DNA from: Litorimonas sp964425355
GTDB taxonomy: Bacteria; Pseudomonadota; Alphaproteobacteria; Caulobacterales; Maricaulaceae
NCBI GenBank assembly: GCA_964425355.1
Contig: CAYRMO010000021.1
Span: forward strand, 1 to 31,513
Reading direction: 5' to 3'
DNA: 31,513 bases
A program made the translations under genes and the position numbers. A model generated the notes under the pieces. The model made no database searches. It had not been told where the DNA came from and saw nothing but the letters and a program-made list of their open reading frames with translations. Positions 16,637 through 25,208 of this stretch are shown piece after piece (within the stretch, counting starts at the first letter, position 1; each line of letters opens with the position of its first letter).

Positions 16637-17230
16637 TTATGTTTGAATTTCAATATCCCAATATAAATAGTCGAGCCAGGTTTCATGGAGATGATTTGGC
16701 GGAAACCGCCGACCTTGGGCTTGCAATTGGTGCATTGTGGGTTGCACGGGCTTGTACCGTGGATACATACGCGCCTCATCCGGCAAGCGTCCGCCCTTCT
16801 TTAAATTACATTTCGAGCAAGCCGCGGTGATATTTGTCCAGCTTGTTTTCCCCCCTAACCGGCGCGGAATGACATGATCAAAGGTCAGCTCGTGCGGCGA
16901 GCCGCAATAGCTACACATGAATCCATCCCGGAGAAATAAGTTAAACCGCGTAAAGGCTGGAATCCGGTTTTGTGGCACATAGTCGCGCAAGGCGACGACA
17001 GACGGGATTTGCATCTCGAAACTTGGAGAGCGAACATATTGCTCATAGTGGTTTATGACATCGACCCGGTCAAGAAAGACGGCCTTAATCGCATCCTGCC
17101 AAGACCAAAGCGAAAGTGGGAAATAAGATAAGGGCTGATAATCCGCATTCAAAATGAGACACGGATAATTTCCAGTCGAGACAGGCGCGGCCTTAACCAG
17201 ATCAGATAAATCAGAATTTAAAGCGCTCAT
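16637..17230 (-). CDS. HNH endonuclease family protein
   Basis: A 197-aa protein with an HNH nuclease domain near residues 90-150: zinc pair CSYC, then the core FDHVIPRRLGGKTSWTNI, and a second pair CSKC. The N-terminal half (YPCLILNADYQPLSYFPLS and WQDAIKAVFLDRVDV) is the conserved companion region of a widespread chromosomal HNH family. That family occurs at conserved loci without mobile partners, so a housekeeping or DNA-processing role is likelier than a homing or restriction nuclease. Its promoter region carries a repeated AAACTGA element. Confidence 0.85.
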   Translation of the reverse strand: MSALNSDLSDLVKAAPVSTGNYPCLILNADYQPLSYFPLSLWSWQDAIKAVFLDRVDVINHYEQYVRSPSFEMQIPSVVALRDYVPQNRIPAFTRFNLFLRDGFMCSYCGSPHELTFDHVIPRRLGGKTSWTNITAACSKCNLKKGGRLPDEARMYPRYKPVQPTMHQLQAQGRRFPPNHLHETWLDYLYWDIEIQT

Positions 17231-17267
17231 GGTCGTCTCTTCTTACTTTGAAAAGACCTCGATTTCA

Positions 17268-17321
17268 AAACTGATTGTAAACTGAAAACTTATCTCCTCT
17301 TAAACTTGATTCTCAGTTTAC
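17268..17321. promoter_or_regulatory. AAACTGA direct and inverted repeats (candidate operator)
   Basis: The 210-bp gap upstream of the HNH gene has AAACTGA at 17268-17274 and 17279-17285, 11 bp apart (one helical turn). An inverted copy, TCAGTTT, lies at 17313-17319. The outer match extends to 9 bp (GTAAACTGA / TCAGTTTAC). This is typical of a regulator-binding site. I saw no other notable element in this gap. Confidence 0.4.
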
Positions 17322-17440
17322 GCATAAGACGGGCCTTCTGGCAAGAGCCAGATAATTTCCGAGGAAAATAGGAGCGCCATACTGCGTTACTTACTTAGTA
17401 GTTAGACATGGACTTTATCGTAACCTCTAAACACAAACCT

Positions 17441-19786
17441 CTATAGAGCTGCATCATAAACGTCTTCGACTTGGTTTTCAGGCATTTGAGAGTCAGTCTG
17501 CGCTGGTTCCAACATCTCACGTGCCGCTACCATTTCTGATTCTAAACCCCGGGCAGAAATTTCTGCCCGCGCAGTTTCAAACAAGCCCTTGATACGAATA
17601 TTGGGTTCAGTTTCTGGGGGATATTCAACACGCAATCCATCAACACGCGCATCCACCAAGACTATAAATATCGCCTGACCTTCTGGGTTATTGAGAACCT
17701 GAGATAAATTGGACTCTCCCTTTGGATCACTCGCCGTTAGTTGAGTTTGTGTATCATGCAAATCCTGTAAAGCTTCGCGCATTGAGATAATGCGAGAGCC
17801 TTCTATATTCGGGTCACCTGCTATTGGCGCGCCCGTATCAACACTTTCCTCAATTTCTGGCCCCGCCCGATAGTTTTCAATGACCGCTACGAGGGGCTTA
17901 AAGAGTGGGTTTACCGTCCCCATTCCCTTTATCCCTAAATCTAATGTGGTTTCACCGACATCTTTCAGGTCTTGTAAAATAAGCGACGGATCTTCAATTC
18001 TAGAGCTTGCATAGTTTTCCAACACTTCGGAGGCGGCCTGCAAATTTTCAACGCTAGCATCATAAGCGCTTTCAATGGCGTCAGCCGTAGCGTTTCTTAT
18101 GTTTTCCATATCTTCCTTTAGACGGCCTGGGTTCTCTATAACGGACGCAGCATATTCTAATGCCGCTTCCCCAGCGGCATCTGCCTGGGCATCCAGCCAG
18201 GCTTTCGCCGTATAAACGTCTTTCACAAGCGAGCCTGGCGCTAAGGCCTTGCCAACTTTTTCATCGATCCCGTAATGCTCTTTCCATTGAAAAAAGGCGC
18301 CTTGCGTAATCGCTTCTCCGCCAATTAAAGTTGGGTCGACCGTGGCCTGGGCTGTATGGGTAACGAGGATGGCCCGATAGGCCAGCATGGCCTCAGGATC
18401 CACCAAACCAAAATCTTCAAAGTCTTGTAGCTTCATTTCAAGACTTGCGACTTCCAGGCCCGCGGCGCCAACGCCAAGCGGACCAAGCACTTTGGACGCA
18501 CGGCCCAAAAACCTACCACTTTCACTCGCTATATCATCGATTTGAGAGGCCCATTTAGGACGCCCTAAATCAGATAAATGCTCCGCTGCTCCTGCCAAAC
18601 TCCGTTGCACGGAGGACAAATCTCCATGGGAGCTAAGGCTTTGACCAAAGGCCCTCCCGGCACTTTCTGCATCTGGAAATTGCACGCCATTGCCAATAAT
18701 TGGGCGACCCGTATCTGCATCGAAATCCAATGTATAAGTTGCATGGCCTTGTAGATCGACAGCATGGGTTGTGCCCGCCTCATCTGTAAAGGTTCGCAGC
18801 TTTCCGGCGGCATCGGCGCTGCGGAGCTTTTCCAATGAGGCATCTTGATATTTGATAGCCGTGTGCTGTTCTATCAGACCTTCATAGCTATGTGGAGCAA
18901 CTTTACCGTCTAATCCGGGCGAGACTTTATCCCAATTATCGGCATCCAATGCTGTTTTGCTGGAATATCCTTGCGAACCATCAATGGCTACATCAGCGCT
19001 TACGCGGCCACCTGCATCACGAAAATTGGCTTTGAAGGTCTCATCAAATTCTGCTCGAAGTGGCTCATAAGCGCTCGCCTGCGTTTTCCCAACGCCGTCT
19101 AGCAAGGCTTCTGTTGCACGGTAAGGTGTCCCCTCCAAGGGCGGTAATTTTTCTAAGGTTTGATCAAACACCTCCGCGGCCACGCCGTTCACATGGGTGA
19201 TACGACGTATGCCCGTCTCCGGGTCAGGTCGCAAGCCATCCGCAATATGGGGCACTTCCGATTGTGCATAGACGCGGTCTGCTGTCGCATCGGGGGTTAT
19301 GGTGATAACGTTACCTGATGCATGATGCGCAAAATGTGCTGAGGCAGGTTTAAATAGATCCCAGCTTTTAGCTTCGAAAAGTTCTAAGATGTCTTCTTGG
19401 GCTGCATCTGGAATTTTAATATAGTTCCCATATTGCGCCCGTAATGATTCAAGGTTATCGCTTGCGGCAGCAAAGGTAATTCCCCTCGCTTTGTTGGCAA
19501 CTATCCCGCTGGCTAGCTTTGCAAAAGGCTCCAAAGCTTGGCCTGTCGGCGTATTATTAATAACTCCAATAGCCCCATCTGTTCGCTCGGCCAAATCTAC
19601 GGCGGCCTGGGTGGCACCGCCATGTAAAACCGCACCGCTATAAAGCGCATAGCTATGTACGCCTTCCAGACGGATAAATTCTGGATGGGCGACCAAAACA
19701 TCATCAATACGTTCTCCAAGATCATCTATCGAAACAGGTCCATCCGCGCCCACGGCTTCCCAAAATGCTTTTTGGGCCGGATCCAT
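17441..19786 (-). CDS. Large protein with ADP-ribosyl-cyclase-like (NADase) toxin-type region
   Basis: A 781-aa cysteine-free protein without an N-terminal signal peptide. Residues 1-44 form a leader that recurs, decayed, upstream of the operon. Residues 45-185 resemble the CD38/ADP-ribosyl-cyclase-like toxin domains of polymorphic toxins: ALYSG (47-51), NNTPTGQAL (77-85), then F145-x3-S149 followed by HFAHHASGNV, and SEVP with Glu177. In CD38 the matching positions are Trp189, Ser193 and Glu226; here the Trp is Phe. Residues 190-430 are unassigned. A Gly/Ala-rich hydrophobic patch (GPLGVGAAGLEVASLEM) could insert in a membrane. The last ~300 residues are acidic and helical. The ATG overlaps the previous gene's stop (TGATG). 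Toxin function is an inference. Confidence 0.55.
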   Translation of the reverse strand: MDPAQKAFWEAVGADGPVSIDDLGERIDDVLVAHPEFIRLEGVHSYALYSGAVLHGGATQAAVDLAERTDGAIGVINNTPTGQALEPFAKLASGIVANKARGITFAAASDNLESLRAQYGNYIKIPDAAQEDILELFEAKSWDLFKPASAHFAHHASGNVITITPDATADRVYAQSEVPHIADGLRPDPETGIRRITHVNGVAAEVFDQTLEKLPPLEGTPYRATEALLDGVGKTQASAYEPLRAEFDETFKANFRDAGGRVSADVAIDGSQGYSSKTALDADNWDKVSPGLDGKVAPHSYEGLIEQHTAIKYQDASLEKLRSADAAGKLRTFTDEAGTTHAVDLQGHATYTLDFDADTGRPIIGNGVQFPDAESAGRAFGQSLSSHGDLSSVQRSLAGAAEHLSDLGRPKWASQIDDIASESGRFLGRASKVLGPLGVGAAGLEVASLEMKLQDFEDFGLVDPEAMLAYRAILVTHTAQATVDPTLIGGEAITQGAFFQWKEHYGIDEKVGKALAPGSLVKDVYTAKAWLDAQADAAGEAALEYAASVIENPGRLKEDMENIRNATADAIESAYDASVENLQAASEVLENYASSRIEDPSLILQDLKDVGETTLDLGIKGMGTVNPLFKPLVAVIENYRAGPEIEESVDTGAPIAGDPNIEGSRIISMREALQDLHDTQTQLTASDPKGESNLSQVLNNPEGQAIFIVLVDARVDGLRVEYPPETEPNIRIKGLFETARAEISARGLESEMVAAREMLEPAQTDSQMPENQVEDVYDAAL

Positions 19787-20595
19787 CAGAATGGTCCTAC
19801 GGTCCAGCTACTATGTCCAAAAAGGTCAATATCACAATTATTCATCGGACCCATTAAAAGCGGATTAGCTTTGTCTTCTTCTATATTATTGCCTACTTTG
19901 TATAAATCTCTTGCTGTCATCAATGTCGCCAAACTACTTAGCAAACGCATACCATCTGGGGTTTTCGGGTCTATGTCCGCTACCGTGAGCATCTTGGAGC
20001 CGCCTGGTGTCTGATTATAAATTTTAGCCATATCAGCAGGGTTTTCAGGATCTATATCAGCGATTGTTAGCATCTGATAGCCAGGTGGTGCGGGATGATA
20101 GATACGGCTTAATCGAGATATGACACCAAATCCTCGCTTACCACCCGCCGTAATCGAATAGCCGCTACCATTATTAATTGTTTCAACAAGATAGGTCTTG
20201 TTCTCATATACAAATTTAAAAATGGTTGAGTTCACACGAGGCGCTACGCATCCCCCACCAATACTTATAAGCGTTGCACCATTTAGTTGCGCTGACGTCG
20301 TTGAGATAAGCATATCTTTAAAATAATACTCATCTTCACTCACAACCGCCTTATGATTGAAATAAATATCGCCCGGAAAATAAGGCAGTTTCATATTAGT
20401 TCGCGTTTTAACTTTTTTACTCCATACGTCTTGTTCAGAATAAGTCTCTTCAACGACTATACGATTTTCCGGCAATAAATATTCTAGCTCAACGGGATAA
20501 GCTTTCCCATCTTCATCGCGATACCAGAACCGCGTCTCTTCTTCGAGGTAAGTTCCTTGCTCTGGATTGATGAGTTTATAGTCGATCATAGTCAT
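19786..20595 (-). CDS. Unknown protein coupled to the toxin-like gene
   Basis: A 269-aa protein of no family I recognise, with no signal peptide or membrane segment. The N-terminal half is rich in Tyr, Glu and beta-strand-like stretches. Near residues 170-225 there is an internal duplication: MLTIADIDPENPADM and, 28 residues on, MLTVADIDPKTPDGM. Its TGA overlaps the ATG of the 781-aa gene by one base, so the two are translated as a unit and probably act together. It could be an immunity protein, a loading adaptor or chaperone, or a second effector part. Immunity genes usually follow their toxin, so the order is unusual. The ribosome site is weak, and a second ATG two codons in is possible. 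Confidence 0.55.
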   Translation of the reverse strand: MTMIDYKLINPEQGTYLEEETRFWYRDEDGKAYPVELEYLLPENRIVVEETYSEQDVWSKKVKTRTNMKLPYFPGDIYFNHKAVVSEDEYYFKDMLISTTSAQLNGATLISIGGGCVAPRVNSTIFKFVYENKTYLVETINNGSGYSITAGGKRGFGVISRLSRIYHPAPPGYQMLTIADIDPENPADMAKIYNQTPGGSKMLTVADIDPKTPDGMRLLSSLATLMTARDLYKVGNNIEEDKANPLLMGPMNNCDIDLFGHSSWTVGPF

Positions 20596-20622
20596 ATGAC
20601 TATTGTTCAGCGCAAGACTCTG

Positions 20623-20757
20623 TCAAGCATATTCCCTCAAACGTATAAATTCTGGATGTGCGACTAAAACATGATTAATCTGATCAGCAAGTTTTTCTAT
20701 CGAGACAGCTCCAACCGCGCCCACAGCCTCTCAAAACGCTTTTTTTCTCGGCAATAT
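20623..20757 (-). pseudogene. Decayed duplicate of the leader of the 781-aa protein
   Basis: Between ppx and the 269-aa gene, the minus strand reads EKKAF-stop-EAVGAVGAVSIEKL, then ADQINHVLVAHPEFIRL-REYA-stop. This matches residues 5-41 of the 781-aa protein (QKAFWEAVGADGPVSIDDL, then GERIDDVLVAHPEFIRLEG). The two DNA stretches (20639-20751 and about 19669-19780) agree at roughly three quarters of positions by eye. The start codon is lost (ATG to an ATT/ATA context), TGG has become TGA, and homology stops just before the toxin-like domain. It is the remnant of a second copy of the gene or cassette. Confidence 0.85.
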
Positions 20758-20764
20758 TATCGCC

Positions 20765-22273
20765 TTAAAGCAGCCTGCTCTCAAGCCCCAAACGTTTGGC
20801 CAGTTTTTCAAATCGATATAGGACCTGGGGCGTCAACATATCTTCTAGCGCAGAATTCACCTTTAATGCCAGAACATTATTTTCTATCACAAGTTCAAAG
20901 TCGCTTAAGAGAGACGGCGTTCGACCTGTCAGGACAATCGCCAATCTGATCGCTTCCCCGATGGAGGCGGCCGTGTCTCTTTGGGCCTGAATAAGTAGCG
21001 CATCGGTCAGCCCAGGAACCGGCGCATGACGCTTGGCCGTATAGGTCCGGAAAAGGGATAGAGATAAAAAGACACGCTCGGCATGGGTTAGGCCCGCTAC
21101 GGGTGCATAGAGCACATCCTCAAAAACAAGCTCGGCCCGATAGTCGGGATGTAGGTTCTTTCCTAAACCGGCCAGATGACAAGCGGCTTGTAAGAGGCGC
21201 GCGTCATTGCGGTCTCCAAATCCACATGGAAAATAGGGCAAAAGGGGCGATAAAAACCGGAAAAGGGGTGCTCCAAAATGTTCGGCTTGAACAAAGCCCC
21301 GCGCGAAATCCCGACACCCATCAATTAATGGATCCCGTGACTTTATCTCCTGCGATAAATTATCCCAAACTAGACCTTCACGCAATCCGGCCATTGAGAC
21401 AATGATGGCCTTAGGCTTGAACCGTAAAAGTAACCGTTCCAGCAATAGTCCCGCATAGGGAAGTGTTTCCGCCCGTGCTCGTCTCATACCTGGCCAGTTT
21501 AAAAGCGTATCCAGACCCTCATTATAGGCCCAATTCGCCAAGGCAGTCGCGGCGCCCGGGGATAGAGGATAACCTTGAAGTGTTCGCAATGGATAATCTG
21601 TTTGATGTTGGTGAACAGACGCCAGATTTCGCCACGCCCCGCCAATCAGAAACAATGTGTCTGTTTCGTCCATTTCATATGAGACATTTTCAAGCGCATT
21701 GTCTATTTCTGATATGCGGCCATGATAATCCTTTGATGTTAATGCGGATAGGTTTCCGCCAATCGCATCAAAGGGTCCAAGTGGGAGTGAAACCCCGTCA
21801 AATGCGGAAGGCTCATAGCGCAGTTCTGGATTTACCCGCATAATTTCCAAGCTTGCCCCGCCAAGGTCAGCGCCCAAGCCTTTGCGCCGATCATTGCTAG
21901 ATAAAAGACCGAGTGCGGATAGGCGGGCTTCCTCGACCCCTGAAACAGGCGAAATATCCAGCCCAGTTTCAAGTTTCATCTCTTTGACGAAATCAGGCGC
22001 ATCTTCAGCCTGACGCATGGCCGCTGTCGCGCCGATTAAAGGCGTGGATAAGCCACGTGCCGCTATGATTTTTGAAAACCGGGCAAGCGCTGCACGACAT
22101 AGGGCTTTGCCTTTGACGGATAAACGTCCAGTGGTTTTAAGGTCCCGTCCCAACCCCGCCAATATTTTTTCATTATAGACAGGTGTGAAATGCGATCCAA
22201 AGAGATCATAGATCACCAGCCTGACCGAATTTGATCCGATATCAATGACGGCTAATTGCCTGAGATTTTCCAT
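20765..22273 (-). CDS. ppx: Exopolyphosphatase / guanosine-pentaphosphatase family protein
   Basis: A 502-aa ASKHA-fold phosphatase that releases phosphate from polyphosphate or hydrolyses pppGpp. Motifs: phosphate-1 loop VIDIGSNSVRLVIYD at the N-terminus, GATAAMRQAED, phosphate-2 LGADLGGASLEI, and the adenosine-type LFLIGGAWRN. The long C-terminal half, with LQAACHLAGLGKNLHPDYRAE, is the helical HD-like domain of long Ppx proteins. It directly follows ppk. The frame can begin at a TTG at 22282 next to the ppk stop, but the ATG at 22273 starts three residues later and is preferred. Ppx versus GppA cannot be settled from sequence; the ppk neighbour favours Ppx. Confidence 0.9.
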   Translation of the reverse strand: MENLRQLAVIDIGSNSVRLVIYDLFGSHFTPVYNEKILAGLGRDLKTTGRLSVKGKALCRAALARFSKIIAARGLSTPLIGATAAMRQAEDAPDFVKEMKLETGLDISPVSGVEEARLSALGLLSSNDRRKGLGADLGGASLEIMRVNPELRYEPSAFDGVSLPLGPFDAIGGNLSALTSKDYHGRISEIDNALENVSYEMDETDTLFLIGGAWRNLASVHQHQTDYPLRTLQGYPLSPGAATALANWAYNEGLDTLLNWPGMRRARAETLPYAGLLLERLLLRFKPKAIIVSMAGLREGLVWDNLSQEIKSRDPLIDGCRDFARGFVQAEHFGAPLFRFLSPLLPYFPCGFGDRNDARLLQAACHLAGLGKNLHPDYRAELVFEDVLYAPVAGLTHAERVFLSLSLFRTYTAKRHAPVPGLTDALLIQAQRDTAASIGEAIRLAIVLTGRTPSLLSDFELVIENNVLALKVNSALEDMLTPQVLYRFEKLAKRLGLESRLL

Positions 22274-22282
22274 ATTTGACAA

Positions 22283-24448
22283 TTAGCTTACAAGTTTAGG
22301 GCGAAAAATTTGGGTCTTGGGAACGGTCTCGTCTTCCAGATCTTTTGGAGCCGATTTCGCCAATGCCGTGCCGCGACCCGAGAGTGATGGATTTTCCATA
22401 AAATATTCGTGAGCAGAAAAACGCGGCGTGTCCTCATCCGGCTTGACGCGTTGATATTTCCCCGTCGCTTGCAATTCCCAACTATTTGTATTGTCGAGCA
22501 AATTTGCCATCATAATCTGGTCGAGCACTTGATTATGAACGGTCGGGCTTTCCACCGGCACAAGGGTCTCAATCCTGCGATTGAGGTTTCGCGGCATCCA
22601 ATCCGCGGATGAAATATAAACCAGCGCCTGGTCCGATGGCAGACGATACCCATTTCCAAAACAGATGATACGGGAATGTTCAAGGAAACGCCCGATAATG
22701 GATTTGACGCGAATATTTTCACTATAGCCTTCTATGCCCGGACGCAGGCAGCAAATCCCGCGAATAACAAGATCGATTTTCACCCCCGCTTGAGACGCCT
22801 CATAAAGTTTTTCAATCATGATAGGGTCAACCAAGGCATTCATCTTGGCCCAGATCGAGCCGAGCTTACCAGCTCTTGCGAATTGAATTTCACGATCAAT
22901 TTTTTCGATCAACGTCTGACGAAGACTAAGTGGGGCGACAGCGAGTTTTTTGAGACTTTTGGGTTCATTATAACTTGTGACAAAATTAAACAGCTTGCCA
23001 ACATCGTCGCCAATAATGGGATCGGCCGTAAACAGAGCCAGATCAGTATAGATTCTAGCATTTTGCGCGTGGTAGTTTCCTGTCCCTAAATGGGTATAGG
23101 ATTGTAATTTATGTTTCGCGCCATCGCGTTCACGCCGGATAACCAGGCTGACTTTGGCATGGGTCTTGAACCCGACAAATCCATAAACAACCTGGACGCC
23201 TGCCCGCTCAAGATTACGGGCCCAACGCATATTCGACGCCTCGTCAAAACGCGCCTTGAGTTCGACCAAAGCGGTGACATTTTTGCCTGAATCTGCCGCA
23301 TCAATAAGCGCCGTGACAATCGGGCTGTCGTCAGACGTCCGGTAAAGCGTTTGCTTTATCGCAACAACATCTGGATCCCGCGCGGCTTGCTGCAAAAATT
23401 GAATGACAACATCAAAGGCCTCATAAGGGTGATGCACGAGAATATCCTTGGCTGCGATGGCCGCGAAACAATCGCCGTCAAATTCACGGATGCGTTCGGG
23501 GAAACGGGCTGAAAAGGGTGAAAATAAAAGGTTCTTTGAATCGGTCGAGATCAAGGACGATAGATCGCCCAATCCCAGTACAGATGCTCCGTCAGAAATC
23601 ATATCGGCCTGACAGGCAAAACTTTGTGTTAGAAAATCCCGCAATATCGGTGCCATATTGGAATTAATTTCTAATCGAATGACACGGCCGCGTCGTCTTT
23701 GTTTGAGCAAGCTTTCAAAATGCTCGACAAGGTCTTCCGCGCGCTCATCAACGGTTATCCCGCTATCACGCGTAATCCTGAAAACGCCGGATTCGGAGAT
23801 CGTGAAATCCGGAAAGAGATCGGAGGCAAAATGCTGAAGCACATCTTCAATCGCAATATAGTCTTTTATCTTTTTCCCATTTGAGATTTCAATAAATCGC
23901 GGAACATTTAGTGGCACAGGCAGAACAGCATAAAGCGGATCCCGACCCTTAGCTTCTAGGTATAAAACGACCCCAAATCCGAGATTCGGAAAGAACGGGA
24001 ATGGATGGGTGGGATCAATTGAAAGGGGTGTCAAAAGTGGCAATATTTGCGTGTCAAATAACTCTCGTAAGATTGTGGATTGATCGTCGGCAAGATCACC
24101 AATCTGGAGGACATTGATTTTGACTTTTGCGAGCTCTTTTCGAAGAGATTTCCAACATTTATTCTGACGCTCTACAATTTTCATCGAACGCCTGTGGATC
24201 TTGGTCAATTGTTGTGCCGGCATTAAGCCCGCTGCGCCGGGCGTCAAGATTCCGGCACTGAGCTGACTTCTTAGACCTGCGACACGCACCATATGAAATT
24301 CATCAAGATTGGACGCTGAAATAGACAGAAACCTCAAGCGTTCAAGCAGTGGCACATCCGTATTCTCAGCTTCTTCCAATACCCGCGTATTAAAAAACAA
24401 CCAACTTAATTCGCGGTTGAATAATCGAGAGGGATTTGATGGCTTCAC
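22283..24448 (-). CDS. ppk: Polyphosphate kinase 1
   Basis: A 721-aa enzyme that polymerises ATP gamma-phosphate into polyphosphate. It opens with the PPK1 N-terminal domain (LFNRELSWLFFNTRVLEEA, ASNLDEFHMVRVAG). The catalytic part has HHPYEAFDVVIQFL, KQTLYRTS, VELKARFDEASN, the histidine segment FKTHAKVSLV with the phosphorylated-His candidate, YTHLGTGNYH, and the C-terminal SSADWMPRNLNRRIE. Start is GTG with GGAAAG upstream. ppx follows at once, so synthesis and breakdown are co-transcribed. Confidence 0.96.
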   Translation of the reverse strand: MKPSNPSRLFNRELSWLFFNTRVLEEAENTDVPLLERLRFLSISASNLDEFHMVRVAGLRSQLSAGILTPGAAGLMPAQQLTKIHRRSMKIVERQNKCWKSLRKELAKVKINVLQIGDLADDQSTILRELFDTQILPLLTPLSIDPTHPFPFFPNLGFGVVLYLEAKGRDPLYAVLPVPLNVPRFIEISNGKKIKDYIAIEDVLQHFASDLFPDFTISESGVFRITRDSGITVDERAEDLVEHFESLLKQRRRGRVIRLEINSNMAPILRDFLTQSFACQADMISDGASVLGLGDLSSLISTDSKNLLFSPFSARFPERIREFDGDCFAAIAAKDILVHHPYEAFDVVIQFLQQAARDPDVVAIKQTLYRTSDDSPIVTALIDAADSGKNVTALVELKARFDEASNMRWARNLERAGVQVVYGFVGFKTHAKVSLVIRRERDGAKHKLQSYTHLGTGNYHAQNARIYTDLALFTADPIIGDDVGKLFNFVTSYNEPKSLKKLAVAPLSLRQTLIEKIDREIQFARAGKLGSIWAKMNALVDPIMIEKLYEASQAGVKIDLVIRGICCLRPGIEGYSENIRVKSIIGRFLEHSRIICFGNGYRLPSDQALVYISSADWMPRNLNRRIETLVPVESPTVHNQVLDQIMMANLLDNTNSWELQATGKYQRVKPDEDTPRFSAHEYFMENPSLSGRGTALAKSAPKDLEDETVPKTQIFRPKLVS

Positions 24449-24561
24449 GTTCGCTTTCCAGGTCAGTTTGATCAGAGGTCAAGCCGTTTTATGTCAGGGA
24501 AACATGTGATCTGGCAAGCGCAAACTTCTCAAAAGAAATTCAAAATCAGACGTAATTTCGA

Positions 24562-25032
24562 CTATGCCGCGTCAGCTTCCAACTGATCAGAGGTCAAAAG
24601 CGTGAACAGGCTTTGCGCATCGGGCGCCGCGCGTAATTTTGCCCGTTTTTCTTCGCGTCTAAGTTGACGTGAGACACGTGCCAAGGCTCTGAGGTGGGCA
24701 CCCGCTGCATCTGATGGCGCCAAAAGAAATGCAACCAAATCCACGGGACGATTATCAACACTATCAAAGTCAAGAGGTTCAGATAGACGCGCAAAACCAA
24801 CCATAACGCGATCAATCCCGTCAATACGCGCATGCGGCAAGGCAACGCCATTGCCAACTCCGGTTGACCCCAATCTTTCGCGCTCAACGGCGGCGCTTAC
24901 AATATCACGCGGCGCAACATCAAGCTCATTGGCTTCGATAATCGCTTTTGCCATTTCTTGAAAAAGTTGTTTTTGTGAACTGATAGTCAGGTCAACAATT
25001 ACACTTTCACTTGAATATAGGAATTCGCCCAT
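24562..25032 (-). CDS. ptsN: Nitrogen-PTS EIIA protein
   Basis: A 156-aa phospho-carrier of the nitrogen-related PTS, which signals carbon/nitrogen and potassium state rather than importing sugar. The phosphorylated histidine is His67 in GNGVALPHARI; other family blocks are RERLGSTGVGNG and the LDFDSVDNRPVDLVAFLLAP strand-helix. I chose the ATG at 25032 with AGAGG 7 nt upstream; the frame extends six codons to a TTG. It lies between hpf and ppk on the same strand, 113 bp before ppk. Confidence 0.93.
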   Translation of the reverse strand: MGEFLYSSESVIVDLTISSQKQLFQEMAKAIIEANELDVAPRDIVSAAVERERLGSTGVGNGVALPHARIDGIDRVMVGFARLSEPLDFDSVDNRPVDLVAFLLAPSDAAGAHLRALARVSRQLRREEKRAKLRAAPDAQSLFTLLTSDQLEADAA

Positions 25033-25136
25033 TGGGTTGCCTCTATGCAATCTCTAAGCTGCACACATATGATACGGCTAACCCGCATTATTAGATGCAA
25101 CCTATGCTGTCTTGTTCAAAGAAAGCGTCGCGCCCA

Positions 25137-25171
25137 TAGACCTAACACTTTGAAAGGTCAAATCAGGTCTA
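25137..25171. promoter_or_regulatory. Inverted repeat between hpf and ptsN
   Basis: TAGACCT (25137-25143) and AGGTCTA (25165-25171) form a perfect 7-bp inverted repeat with a 21-nt spacer, in the 176-bp gap between hpf and ptsN. No T-run follows, so it is not a clear terminator. It may be an operator or an RNA-processing hairpin. Confidence 0.25.
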
Positions 25172-25208
25172 CAGCGCTTGCGTAAAATCTTAGTAAAAGG
25201 ATGAAAGC

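Noticed and set aside
16637..17230. HNH gene as a homing endonuclease, restriction enzyme or retron/phage part.
   Set aside because: It belongs by motif to a conserved chromosomal HNH family, with no methylase, intron or phage genes beside it.
19655..20014. Plus-strand 119-codon open frame across the junction of the two toxin-locus genes.
   Set aside because: It lies antisense to two well-supported coding regions and has no family features or ribosome site.
24469..24597. A 14-bp direct repeat (TGATCAGAGGTCAA) at 24469-24482 and inside the end of ptsN at 24584-24597.
   Set aside because: A window this long should hold one or two 14-bp repeats by chance, and the flanks do not match.
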